From DATFYM01 sp035315065 (GTDB lineage: Bacteria; Acidobacteriota; Terriglobia; UBA7540): DNA of 64,000 bases. This document shows, in pieces, positions 43,880 through 51,724 of this stretch; positions within the stretch are counted from its first letter, which is position 1, and each line of letters opens with the position of its first letter. A program made the translations under genes and the position numbers. Under the pieces are notes generated by a model. It was given only the letters and a program-made list of their open reading frames with translations. It was not told the DNA's origin and made no database searches. The stretch is from the NCBI GenBank assembly GCA_035315065.1, contig DATFYM010000105.1, forward strand, positions 1-64,000. The letters run 5' to 3'.

Positions 43880-44944
43880 ATGACCGCGTGCCCTTCGAAA
43901 CGCGAATTGCTCCAGGAGTTGTTCACGCAGCCGCCAGGTATCACCGTGGGCTGCGTGGGCAATCCACGCTTGAACTCTTGAATCGATTTCATCCCAATTC
44001 ATCACGCCTTGAGCGTATTGCTCCTGCAGGAAGCGCAGGCGGCGACGAAATCGCGCCACGTTTTCACGCACCAGGCGGCTATGGTCAGGGAAGACTCGCC
44101 AGCCCAGAAACGTCACTCCTTCGGCGGTACGGTAGATGCGGCTTTTTCGCGGGTGGATGGCTAGACGAAGCCGGTACAGGTCTTCCTCGATCCGGCCGCG
44201 CATCTCGTGCAACCGCTCTTTGCTGTCACTGAACAACAGAAAGTCGTCCACGTAGCGAACATACACATCCGGCCGCAGACTGCGGCTGATCATCTGGTCC
44301 AAGGGATTCAGGTATAGGTTGGCGAAGAACTGAGAGGTTTGATTCCCCAACGGGAGGCCGCGGCGCCGTTCGTATGGCGCAAAGAGATCGTCACCCGGAT
44401 AGTACCAGTTCGCCTCCTCCTGGGGATTCGAAGCGTCGATGATCCGGGCGGCCAGATCGAGCGTGGGACGGCACTTCCCGGCCCGGGCCAGCAACCCTTT
44501 CAGGATTTCGTGGTCGATGGAGGGAAAATACTTTCGCACGTCGCACTTGAGAACGAATCGATGGCGCGCTGCACCCCATCGAGCGCGGGCCAGGGCGCGG
44601 TGTGTCCCAAACCCTTTCCGGCAAGCGAAGGAATCCTTGGAAAAGCGCTTTTCAAAGACCGGCTCCACGACCTGGGTTAGAGCGTGGTGGACAACGCGAT
44701 CGCGGAAGGGGGCGGCCGAAATCAATCTCGGCTTTGGCTCCCTCACTTGGAAGCTTCGGTAGGGTCCCGGCTCGTACGAACCGTCTTTGAGCTCGCGTTG
44801 CAATCGGAACAACTCCCATTCCAGGTTGAGAAGAAATGTGGCCACATCAGCGCGCGTGCGCTTGCCCGCTGCCGCGCCCTGCGCGGCGGTGAGCAGATTA
44901 AGAAACGAAGTCAAATGCGCCCAGAGCTTCCCGACGCGTTTCAT
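43799..44944 (-). CDS. DGR-type reverse transcriptase
   Basis: A 381-residue reverse transcriptase. The catalytic YVDD is at 231-234, the first active-site Asp in LKCDVRKYFPSID (Asp135), and block 4 is GLPLGNQTSQ (196-205). The SQ ending there is the hallmark that separates DGR enzymes from group II intron and retron RTs (QGxxxSP). There is no maturase or endonuclease domain. It copies a template RNA with errors at adenines and writes the cDNA into a variable repeat. The ATG at 44944 overlaps the stop codon of Avd by ATGA, deciding the start. The last 28 or so residues (after QFAFRRA) read through the repeat at 43700-43879 in another frame and are probably not an original part. Confidence 0.92.
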   Translation of the reverse strand: MKRVGKLWAHLTSFLNLLTAAQGAAAGKRTRADVATFLLNLEWELFRLQRELKDGSYEPGPYRSFQVREPKPRLISAAPFRDRVVHHALTQVVEPVFEKRFSKDSFACRKGFGTHRALARARWGAARHRFVLKCDVRKYFPSIDHEILKGLLARAGKCRPTLDLAARIIDASNPQEEANWYYPGDDLFAPYERRRGLPLGNQTSQFFANLYLNPLDQMISRSLRPDVYVRYVDDFLLFSDSKERLHEMRGRIEEDLYRLRLAIHPRKSRIYRTAEGVTFLGWRVFPDHSRLVRENVARFRRRLRFLQEQYAQGVMNWDEIDSRVQAWIAHAAHGDTWRLREQLLEQFAFRRARGHSCGGCAGGLEPQSQGPALRLPQQVRS

Positions 44945-45315
44945 AACCGTTTTACCGCTGTTGCTCGGCGCCATCCCCCGACCATGCGTCCGATTTCGTC
45001 CAGCCGTTCCAGCGCAAAACCGTAGCCGTCCATCGACAACAACCGCAGGTCCTTGGCAAGGCGCAACAGGTAGCGTAGCCCGTTAACCTTCTGGCTGGCC
45101 TGCTCAAGCAGCGTTCCCTTGTCCACCGTGTACGCTGCGGCCACCAGGATCAGAAGCAGATCCAGGCCATAACTCACCACTCGGTCTCCGAGGCTGAACC
45201 GGTACGAGTGCGGAAACTTCTCTGCCTTCGGCAGCAGCCAGAGCACCAAATCATACGTCTTTCCTACGACTATCGCGGGTTCGTTCCCAGAGGGTTTCCC
45301 CGACAAGATTTTCAC
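44941..45315 (-). CDS. avd: Avd-like accessory variability determinant
   Basis: A protein of about 124 residues of the four-helix-bundle family (23S rRNA IVP/Avd) that binds the DGR RT and template RNA and is needed for mutagenic homing. TYDLVLWLLPKAEKFPHSYRF and SLGDRVVSYGLDLLLILVAAAY carry the family pattern, followed by ASQKVNGLRYLLRLAKDLRLL. It is basic, as expected for an RNA binder. The ATGA overlap with the RT confirms the unit. GTG 45315 is a possible start; an earlier TTG at 45351 would read part of the variable-repeat flank, and I think that less likely. Pfam calls should return four helix bundle protein. Confidence 0.85.
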   Translation of the reverse strand: MKILSGKPSGNEPAIVVGKTYDLVLWLLPKAEKFPHSYRFSLGDRVVSYGLDLLLILVAAAYTVDKGTLLEQASQKVNGLRYLLRLAKDLRLLSMDGYGFALERLDEIGRMVGGWRRATAVKRL

Positions 45316-45333
45316 TACTCCACGGCGAAAAAA

Positions 45334-45509
45334 TTTTCGACAAAAAGCCAAAAGAAAAGAGAACAGGAAAAAGAATCAAGAGAACACTTCCCGGACGCAA
45401 CGAAACCCGATGTAGTCGATCTAGAGGTCAGGAGCGTACCTGTCGCGGTAGGCGGCGCGCAGGTACCTGGGAACGTTGCCCCAAGCCCCCCCGCGCAACA
45501 CCCGCAGCT
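45334..45509 (-). repeat. DGR variable repeat at the end of the NACHT-FGE gene
   Basis: It encodes RGGAWGNVPRYLRAAYRDRY, then APDL and stop TAG (45421-45423). The frame after the stop reads IDYIGFRCVREVFS and ends at TGA 45376, the natural end of an FGE domain. The codons that differ from the other copy all end in the same third base and are mostly NNC, as if derived from AAC codons. The invariant tail GGGTTTCGTTGCGTC is the likely initiation-of-mutagenic-homing region. Confidence 0.85.
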
Positions 45510-46889
45510 CACCTGATTCCGGGCCTTCCGGGCCCTTCGGATTCCGGCTGGGCGATTTCCCATAGTAATCCTCCCCGTACGAGTCCGCCACCCATTCCCA
45601 CACATTCCCTGCCAAGTCATCGATCCCTTCCGGCGTCGCTCCCCTCGGGTACAACCCTACCGGCGTCGCATGGCGCACCTTCCCCGCGTCATAATTCCCT
45701 CGCTCGGTGTCCGGTTCCTCGTTCCCCCAAGGGTACTTCCTTCCGTCCCTGCCTCGTGCCGCGCGCTCCCACTCTGCCTCGGTGGGCAGTCGTACTCCTT
45801 TCCACGAGCAATAAGCCACAGCCTCATACCAGCTCACATTCACCACGGGCCGGTTGGGATGTTGCAGTTGCTCGTCCCACTGGTCAGGCTGCTTGGTGCG
45901 GCCGAAACCTCCAGCTCTCCACCAGCGTTCGTTGCTGTAACTTTCGTCCTCCACAAACTTCCGGTATTCTGCCACCGTCACGGCGTATCGCCCGATCTGG
46001 TAAGCGTCCAGGTGCACCTCGTGCGCTGGTGATTCATGCTCAGATGCATTGAAGTCGTAATTAGGTTGGGAAGGGTCTTGCTTCTGACTTCCCATCAAGA
46101 ACTTGCCGGCGGGGATGTTGATCCAATTGTCCTGATGCAGGCGGGGGTCGCCCGCCTGGCCCAGCGCCTCCGCAGCTTCGAGGCGGACGTTGAAGTCGAC
46201 GGAGCGAGACTTCTCCCGATCGAAGATGCCGAGCACCGATTGCACCATCGTCTCATAGCGCGGGTCGGCAGGTTTATACCCGAGAGGGTTCAGATCGCGC
46301 ACCATCGCCCCCACCAGGCCCACACACTTCGCGCGCTCGGCCAGCGGCGCCTGCTCGCCAAGTCGCGCCAACAGCACCGAGACCAAGCCGTCCACTTTGG
46401 GCTTGCCCTGTTCTGCCAGGACGCCGGCCAGTAGCAGCACCACCTCGCGCCATTCCTGGCGGTAGATCTTGTTTCCAGTGAGCAGAAGGTCGTATTGATC
46501 GCGCTCTCCCAGGCCGGAAATGGCCTTGGCTGCCAGGTACTCCTGAAACGTCAGATGCCAGAAGCGGATTTCGCTGCCCCGGCTCACGATGATGCCGCTA
46601 TCTACCTCTTCCTGGGCGATGAAGTCCTGGGCCTGGCGAAGGCGCTCCGTCTCGCTCTCGGCGGGAAACTGGGGCGCCAGCTTATCCGCCGCATCGCCCC
46701 GGGAGATCTGGACCAAGCGACCCTCGGGCTGGTCCTGCATCCCAAGCGCCAGTTGTTCGAGCAGTGCCAGGCAGCGATCGGCCGGCGCCCGTCCCCGCCG
46801 CTTCTCCCGGGCTCGCGCCAACCAGGTCAGGATGGACTGGTAGAGTTCCGCTCGTTGCTCGGGCAGCCGACGCTCGTTCCAGTGGACGC
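45421..46889 (-). CDS. DUF4062-NACHT-FGE protein, 3' part: FGE-sulfatase domain diversified by the DGR
   Basis: The second half of a gene split by a one-base frameshift near 46886-46892. It opens with VHWNERRLPEQRAELYQSIL, the conserved NACHT/winged-helix continuation, followed by a helical region (EFWHLTFQEYLAAKAI-like) and HEAT-like helices. The FGE-sulfatase (C-type-lectin-like) domain then runs from INIPAGKFLMGS through WYEAVAYCSWKGVRLPTEAE, WERAARGRDGRKYPWGNEEP and NVWEWVADSYGED to RVLRGGAW. The last part is the variable repeat, where such domains bind ligands. A TAG (45421) removes the final 14 residues (IGFRCVRE strand). The FGE domain is probably a ligand-sensing module here, not a sulfatase activator. 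Confidence 0.85.
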
Positions 46890-48596
46890 GGCCAAGGCAG
46901 TCAGCATCACCGGATTGCGCGCCATGCGCCGAATCTCCGGCGTGCTCCGCAGCGCTTCCGCCAGTTCCGCCAGGTGGCGCTCCGCCTGCTTGGGAGTATC
47001 CGGGAATAAGGCGTGGCACCAGTGTTCGAGAAACTTCTCGATGGCTTCCGGTTCGAGCGGCTCAATCTGGACCGTCTCGAAACCGTCCAGCACCGTCTCA
47101 CCGACGTAGGCCAGGGGCCGGGTGGTGACCACAAAGCGACAGCGCCGATAAGCGCGGGTAGCCTTCTCAAACAGCCGCGCCATGCCTTCGCGTTCGATTC
47201 TCCCGGGCGGCTCGTCCAGCCCGTCGAGTAGAAGAACCGCGGAGCCATCATCGAGTTTTCGCTCGAAGAAGGCCTTATCCAGGCCCCACTTCTGGCCCGC
47301 GCTCTGGTCGCCGAGGAAATCGACCAACCACGCCGGATTCGCTTCCGTCGTGGGTCGTTCGCGCTCTTCGCGTTCGGCGCACTTGCGGATGTGCTCCGAA
47401 AGCTCCGCAATGCGGATGAGAATGGGGAACGACGGCTCAGCGTCCGTCGTGCCTTCGGTGCGGCCGGTCTGGCTTTCGCCCTTTATGGCGCCGGTCTCAG
47501 TAGCGACGGGCGCGAAGGTTCTCCGTAAAGCACCGGTGAGTCGCGTCAGGAAAGATGGGCCCCTGGCACTCTCACCGCCAACGGCTCCAGCAGGCGCTAC
47601 GGGCAGGGACTCTGCTGCCGCCGCCTCTCGCTTCAACAAGGCGTCGGATAGCGCGAAAGCTATGCGACTAAGAAAGGTGGTCTTGCCGGCCCCCGGATCG
47701 CCCACGATCACCAGGCGGCGGTAGCGCAGCATATCCTCGAGTTCCACGCGTTCCCGCCCGGTGGGGCTCAGATCCTTCTCAGCCCCGCTCTCGGTCGCCG
47801 GCCTGGCCGCGACGTCCACTCGATGTTCGGCCGACGTCTCCGCCGTGGTTAGGGGAATGTAAAGTTCGTCGATGGGGAAGCGTTGGGCCTTCCCGGTGCC
47901 CACCTGAAGACCGCGGATGTTGATCCACCCCGTCTGCTCGCGCAAGGATTCGAGGTACTTCGTGGGGTCGCTGCGGCCAGGAGGTGGCGCTGGTTCCTCA
48001 AACTCCGGATGTCGCTTACGCCACTCCACCAAAGCGGCCACGACCTCGGCGCGCAGGGTTCCCACATCGGTAAAGGTCCTGCGAATCCCACGGCCTGACA
48101 GCCACTGCTTGAATTCCTGCAGGTTGGTGACGTTGCGTTGAACCTCGGCAAGAAGTTGCGGCGTGGCTTTGCCTGAAAGGATGGCGGCCGTGACACGGTA
48201 TTCTTCTCGACGTTCCAGAGGCCACTTGAAGTCCTGAGAGTCTGCGTCGACCAGAAACGCAATTACCTCGACCTTCTTCTTGCCGTTGCCCTCGCGCAGA
48301 GCCTCCTCGCACTCCAGACGGGTGATGCTCTTCGTGCCGCCGCTCGGCTGATCGGGAGGGACCCAGCCATAGCGGTGGGCGACGATCACCACCAGCACGT
48401 CGGCTTTCGCGACTTCATCGAGGCACTTTTCCAGCGGCGGCTTGTCGCCGCCGGCGACGAAATACTCCTGCCAGAGCACCCGAAACCCGGCGCGCTCCGC
48501 CTCAAATCTTGCAGCATCTCGGTACGCCTTCAGGTCCTCGACGGTGGAGGAGATGAAAACAACGGGAACGTTCGGGTTAGGCTTGGCAGCGGACAT
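46827..48596 (-). CDS. DUF4062-NACHT-FGE protein, 5' part: STAND NTPase
   Basis: The first half of the same gene, 589 residues before the shifted frame ends. DUF4062 (VFISSTVEDLKAYRDAARFE, VVIVAHRYGWVPP) occupies about 10-100 and is often an effector or TIR-like module. A NACHT NTPase follows, with Walker A VIVGDPGAGKTTFLSR and Walker B VLLLDGLDEPPGR, an adjacent helical part and MARNPVMLTALAA, where the frame is lost. Homologues continue LAVVHWNE, and restoring one base at the GGCCGCGTCC stretch (46886-46892) rejoins the halves. Start ATG 48596 with GGAG seven bases before it. Such STAND proteins sense invaders or self-ligands and trigger effectors, and here the sensor end is under DGR mutagenesis. 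Confidence 0.88.
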   Translation of the reverse strand: MSAAKPNPNVPVVFISSTVEDLKAYRDAARFEAERAGFRVLWQEYFVAGGDKPPLEKCLDEVAKADVLVVIVAHRYGWVPPDQPSGGTKSITRLECEEALREGNGKKKVEVIAFLVDADSQDFKWPLERREEYRVTAAILSGKATPQLLAEVQRNVTNLQEFKQWLSGRGIRRTFTDVGTLRAEVVAALVEWRKRHPEFEEPAPPPGRSDPTKYLESLREQTGWINIRGLQVGTGKAQRFPIDELYIPLTTAETSAEHRVDVAARPATESGAEKDLSPTGRERVELEDMLRYRRLVIVGDPGAGKTTFLSRIAFALSDALLKREAAAAESLPVAPAGAVGGESARGPSFLTRLTGALRRTFAPVATETGAIKGESQTGRTEGTTDAEPSFPILIRIAELSEHIRKCAEREERERPTTEANPAWLVDFLGDQSAGQKWGLDKAFFERKLDDGSAVLLLDGLDEPPGRIEREGMARLFEKATRAYRRCRFVVTTRPLAYVGETVLDGFETVQIEPLEPEAIEKFLEHWCHALFPDTPKQAERHLAELAEALRSTPEIRRMARNPVMLTALAASTGTSVGCPSNERNSTSPS

Positions 48597-48698
48597 CGTT
48601 GGCTCCGGTTCTTCGGCGCCGCCCTTCCGGGCTTCGCTCAAGGTTACCACAAGGCCGGGGCGCGGTTTGATGTTTGACGTCGAAATGCTAGCGCCCGG

Positions 48699-48980
48699 TT
48701 TGGAGTGCGGCGGCTTGCCGCCGCTTTGGATTTCTCAGGGTTATTCGCGGTAAACTCGTGTCGGGGCACCGTCGGAGCGACCCGCTGCGAGCCGCTTGCG
48801 CAGCCTAGGCGGGGCGCACGGAGCGGAGGACGGCGGCAAGCTGGCCTGAAGAAAGCGGCAGCAAGCTGCCGCTTTGCCCGCTGCGAGCTTGCTCGCAGTG
48901 CCTGGACTGGGCGCGCGGAGGGAGACGACGGCCAGCAAGCTGGCCTGAAGAGAGCGGCAGCAAGCTGCCGCACTCCAAAA
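48699..48980. repeat. REP-like palindromes with two tandem direct copies
   Basis: Outer inverted units: TTTGGAGTGCGGCGGC at 48699 and GCTGCCGCACTCCAAA at 48967. Inside, two imperfect direct copies of about 100 bases (48779-48874 and 48878-48975) each run from CCCGCTGCGAGC to GAAAGCGGCAGCAAGCTGCC. The same palindrome as at 30092. It lies next to a truncated Y1 transposase and upstream of both divergent genes, so it may carry their promoters. Confidence 0.7.
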
Positions 48981-48985
48981 TTGCG

Positions 48986-49228
48986 ATGCGAGAGTGGCCG
49001 CATAGTCCGGTTCATCGGCTGACTCCACTCGGGGTCTACATGGTGACGGCTGGCACCTATCTCAAGCAGCCGATCTTCCGAGGCGCGCAGCGATTGGAGT
49101 GCCTCTGCGACTTGCTTCTGGAGCTGGCTGAGAAGTACGGTTGGGATCTGCAGGCGTGGGCTGTCTTCCCGAACCACTATCATTTCGTCGCCTTATCGGC
49201 TCTATTATCAGCGCGCTCCTGGTTTTGA
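48986..49228 (+). pseudogene. Truncated REP-associated Y1 transposase
   Basis: The frame reads LGVYMVTAGTYLKQPIFRG, LLLELAEKYGWDLQAWAVF and NHYHFVALSA, the N-terminal third of RAYT-type Y1 transposases including the HUH motif NHYHF. It then stops at 49228, before the catalytic Tyr helix. It sits right beside the REP-like palindromes that such enzymes mobilise. Dead as a transposase; a fossil that explains how these palindromes may have spread. Confidence 0.75.
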
Positions 49229-49313
49229 GATGGACGCGGGATGTTATCGAACCAATGGCTCTCTGGGGTATTTTGTTGTAGACTCTCTTTCGACTTGGGC
49301 GGGACGAGGTCGA

Positions 49314-51221
49314 ATGACTATGCTGGACGAACCAGACGGACCAGGAAATACCGCCGGGCGACTGACCTTCGATGGAACCCAGGCAGGCACGCCAGAGCCC
49401 GATGAGTCGGCAACCAACGACATCCCTTCTGCCACACCGACCCAGGATCGGAGCCCGGCCCGCATCCGCATCAGGCTTCTGCACGGTGATATTGGGCAAG
49501 CCGGCGAACCTGGCCACGCTCCTTCGGGCGAGACGGTTCCCATCGATGCCATCGCCGTTGGGCATTACAAAAACGTCGCTCCTGTCGATGCGGAGCTGGC
49601 GCTCGATCTCGCCATGAGGCGGACCTTGCCAAGCGGGGGTAACGAAGGCCTGATCATTACGCAGTTGTACCAGCGTGGAATCATTAGCGGAGAGCCGGCG
49701 CGGCCCTTCTTCCTCGCCGACCCGCGGTGTCCGAGCCGAACGATTGCCATTGCTGGCATGGGCTACCCCGGTAATTTTGGCGTCGCTGAGTTGACGGTTT
49801 TAGTGCGCGAGTTGTTCTGGTCGTTGAGCCGCCTCGGGAAAAGACATCTGGCCACGGTGTTGATCGGGTCAGGCAACGGCAACATCGAGCCACATCGTGC
49901 CCTGGGCGCCTGGATTCGCGGCCTGCGCGGCGGGTTGGAGGAGGCGGCTGCGGGCGGGAGGTCACTCGAGGTAGTGACCTTTGTGGAGTTCAACCCAAAG
50001 AGGCTGGTGGAACTAAATGACGCGCTACAAAGGGAGTTGGAGAACCTGGAAGTGTTGGAGTTCACCCCGCTAACGCAGGCGGAAATTGCTGCGGCTCTCG
50101 AAAGCGATTCCCCACCGCCACGGCCCTCAAAGGACGTGCCTCCAATCTATTTCTCTCCTGAAGTGGTAAGTGGGGAATATCGTCCCAGCGTTGTGACCAA
50201 CGCGGCCCTCGTGGGCGAGCGCCGACAGCGCATGGATTGGGAATTAGTGCAAGAAGAGCAGGAGAGTCTGTTAGCGGCGAAGGATGCCGGCGCACAGTTG
50301 AAAGAGGCCGCGTCCCTATGTAGGCGACTTATCCCGGAAGAGCTTCAACCCCAGCTACTGACCAGCGCCCCGTTAATCGTGATTTGCAATAGAAAGACTG
50401 CCAGACTGCCTTGGGAGTTGCTGGCTCCGCCGGGAATTGCCGGCAACAAAGACATCAAGATTGGCCCGGAGGAGAGTCTGCTGGGTTTGAGCCGAGGCTT
50501 GACCCGGGAACTCAAGGTTCAAAGCGACCTGCCGCCGGGACCGCCCCATCGGTCGAGCAAGGACCTCCGCGTACTGATCGTCGCTGACCCCGCATCCGAT
50601 AGGCCCTTAGCTGCTGCACAGCAAGAAGCACGGTTATTGGCTGACCTCTTCCAAACCTATAATAACGGTCAACGCGCCAAGAGCGGTAGGAACCGTATCG
50701 AGGTCACGCCTCTGATCGGCCCGACCGAGGCCAGTCATAAAGCGGTTCTCGACCAACTACAGGAGAACTCCTATGACGCGCTGCATTTCGCCGGGCATTG
50801 CGAGTATAGCCAAGCGCATCCTCGGGCCTCGGGCTGGATCTTCTCTAATGGAAGAATTCTCACCGCCGAGGATTTGAGCCGGCTCGATCGAATTCCTCGA
50901 TTCGTCTTCTCCAACGCGTGCGAATCTGGCGTGATTTCGCTCCGCGATTCCTCGAGGGTCGCTCCCGGCTTTGCTGAATCCTTCTTCCTTCGGGGAGTGG
51001 GCAACTTCGTCTGCACAGCGTGGCAGATCAACGACCAGGCAGCTCAGGAATTTGCCAAGATTCTCTACAGGCGCCTGTTGGGCATCGACGGAGCACCTCA
51101 GCCGATGTACGTGGCCATGCAGGATGCTCGGCTCGCCGTCAGGACGATGACTAACGGCTTTTCCAGTTGGGGCGCCTACCAGCACTACGGTGATCCTTAC
51201 TTTCGCTTCTTCGACGCGTGA
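49314..51221 (+). CDS. CHAT-domain caspase-like protease
   Basis: A 635-residue protein. The C-terminal CHAT domain has the caspase-fold dyad His495 in HFAGHCEYS and Cys536 in SNACESG, with the surrounding GFAESFFLRGVGNFVCTAWQ and AAQEFAKILYRRLL. The N-terminal half is a separate domain (AVGHYKNVAPVDAELALDLA, IAIAGMGYPGNFGVAELTVL), possibly macro-like, that I do not recognise for certain. CHAT proteases are effectors in STAND- and gasdermin-linked immunity and cell death. It is divergent from the DUF4062-NACHT-FGE gene across REP-like palindromes. The start ATG 49314 has ACGAGG six bases upstream; an ATG at 49230 lies inside the transposase fossil and is less likely. Confidence 0.85.
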   Translation: MTMLDEPDGPGNTAGRLTFDGTQAGTPEPDESATNDIPSATPTQDRSPARIRIRLLHGDIGQAGEPGHAPSGETVPIDAIAVGHYKNVAPVDAELALDLAMRRTLPSGGNEGLIITQLYQRGIISGEPARPFFLADPRCPSRTIAIAGMGYPGNFGVAELTVLVRELFWSLSRLGKRHLATVLIGSGNGNIEPHRALGAWIRGLRGGLEEAAAGGRSLEVVTFVEFNPKRLVELNDALQRELENLEVLEFTPLTQAEIAAALESDSPPPRPSKDVPPIYFSPEVVSGEYRPSVVTNAALVGERRQRMDWELVQEEQESLLAAKDAGAQLKEAASLCRRLIPEELQPQLLTSAPLIVICNRKTARLPWELLAPPGIAGNKDIKIGPEESLLGLSRGLTRELKVQSDLPPGPPHRSSKDLRVLIVADPASDRPLAAAQQEARLLADLFQTYNNGQRAKSGRNRIEVTPLIGPTEASHKAVLDQLQENSYDALHFAGHCEYSQAHPRASGWIFSNGRILTAEDLSRLDRIPRFVFSNACESGVISLRDSSRVAPGFAESFFLRGVGNFVCTAWQINDQAAQEFAKILYRRLLGIDGAPQPMYVAMQDARLAVRTMTNGFSSWGAYQHYGDPYFRFFDA

Positions 51222-51273
51222 TGAGAAGCCTCGGCCACAAGTCCACCCGGGCAATCCGCCGCGCGTCCACTCC

Positions 51274-51594
51274 TCAACCCGTGACGATGATTCTGGGAGT
51301 ACCGCGGACATCGTTCCCTGTCGGCTCCTCGAACGTAACTCTAAAGCGATATTCCTTTTTGAATGCTCCCTGGATCGGATCTGTCGTCTTTTGCTGCTCC
51401 GGCGGCACAACAAGTTCGCACTCCTTATGATGGTGCCCAAACGGACAACCATCGTCCTTAAAGATAACCTTGCATTCCTGCTTCACGGTGTTGAACCACT
51501 CAAGCACATCTCCCCGCTTCACCTCGGTTCTCTCTTCAGCGACGTGCTCGCGACCCAGGATCTCAACGCGTATTTTCTTATTCTGCTCGGCCAT
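51274..51594 (-). CDS. Small cupredoxin-like beta-sandwich protein
   Basis: A 106-residue protein, no signal peptide. The layout is VEILGREHVAEERTEVKRGD, VLEWFNTVKQECKVIF, then an acidic/His region (GCPFGHHHKECELVVPP), YRFRVTFEEPTGNDVRG and TPRIIVTG. The GD-x-V-x-W and YxFxVTx...DPxIIV-like pattern is that of cupredoxin-fold domains. The HHH and Cys could bind a metal, but the usual type-1 copper ligand set is not complete by eye. It lies tail to tail with the CHAT gene and could be a secreted-free accessory of this island. An intracellular cupredoxin without a signal peptide is unusual. Family assignment is moderate. Confidence 0.55.
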   Translation of the reverse strand: MAEQNKKIRVEILGREHVAEERTEVKRGDVLEWFNTVKQECKVIFKDDGCPFGHHHKECELVVPPEQQKTTDPIQGAFKKEYRFRVTFEEPTGNDVRGTPRIIVTG

Positions 51595-51724
51595 GGTCTC
51601 CCTCCTTTGGAAAAATGCGAAACCGACTCTGAATTTGCAGTCAAGCTTTGAAAAGTGCGCATTCGAGCAAGGTCAAAAACTGGAAATGCCTGTTCCGGGG
51701 TCGTCTGCTGGTCGCGGCATCGAC

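Noticed and set aside
43747..43992. An 81-codon frame reading through the RT-proximal repeat as a separate protein
   Set aside because: Its upstream part is antisense-free RT-gene sequence in another frame, and the repeat part is a displaced piece of an FGE end. There is no ribosome-binding site. It is a repeat, not a gene.
43799..44944. Group II intron or retron reverse transcriptase
   Set aside because: No maturase, HNH or msr/msd structure; block 4 ends in SQ (GNQTSQ), and Avd plus variable repeats are adjacent, all pointing to a DGR.
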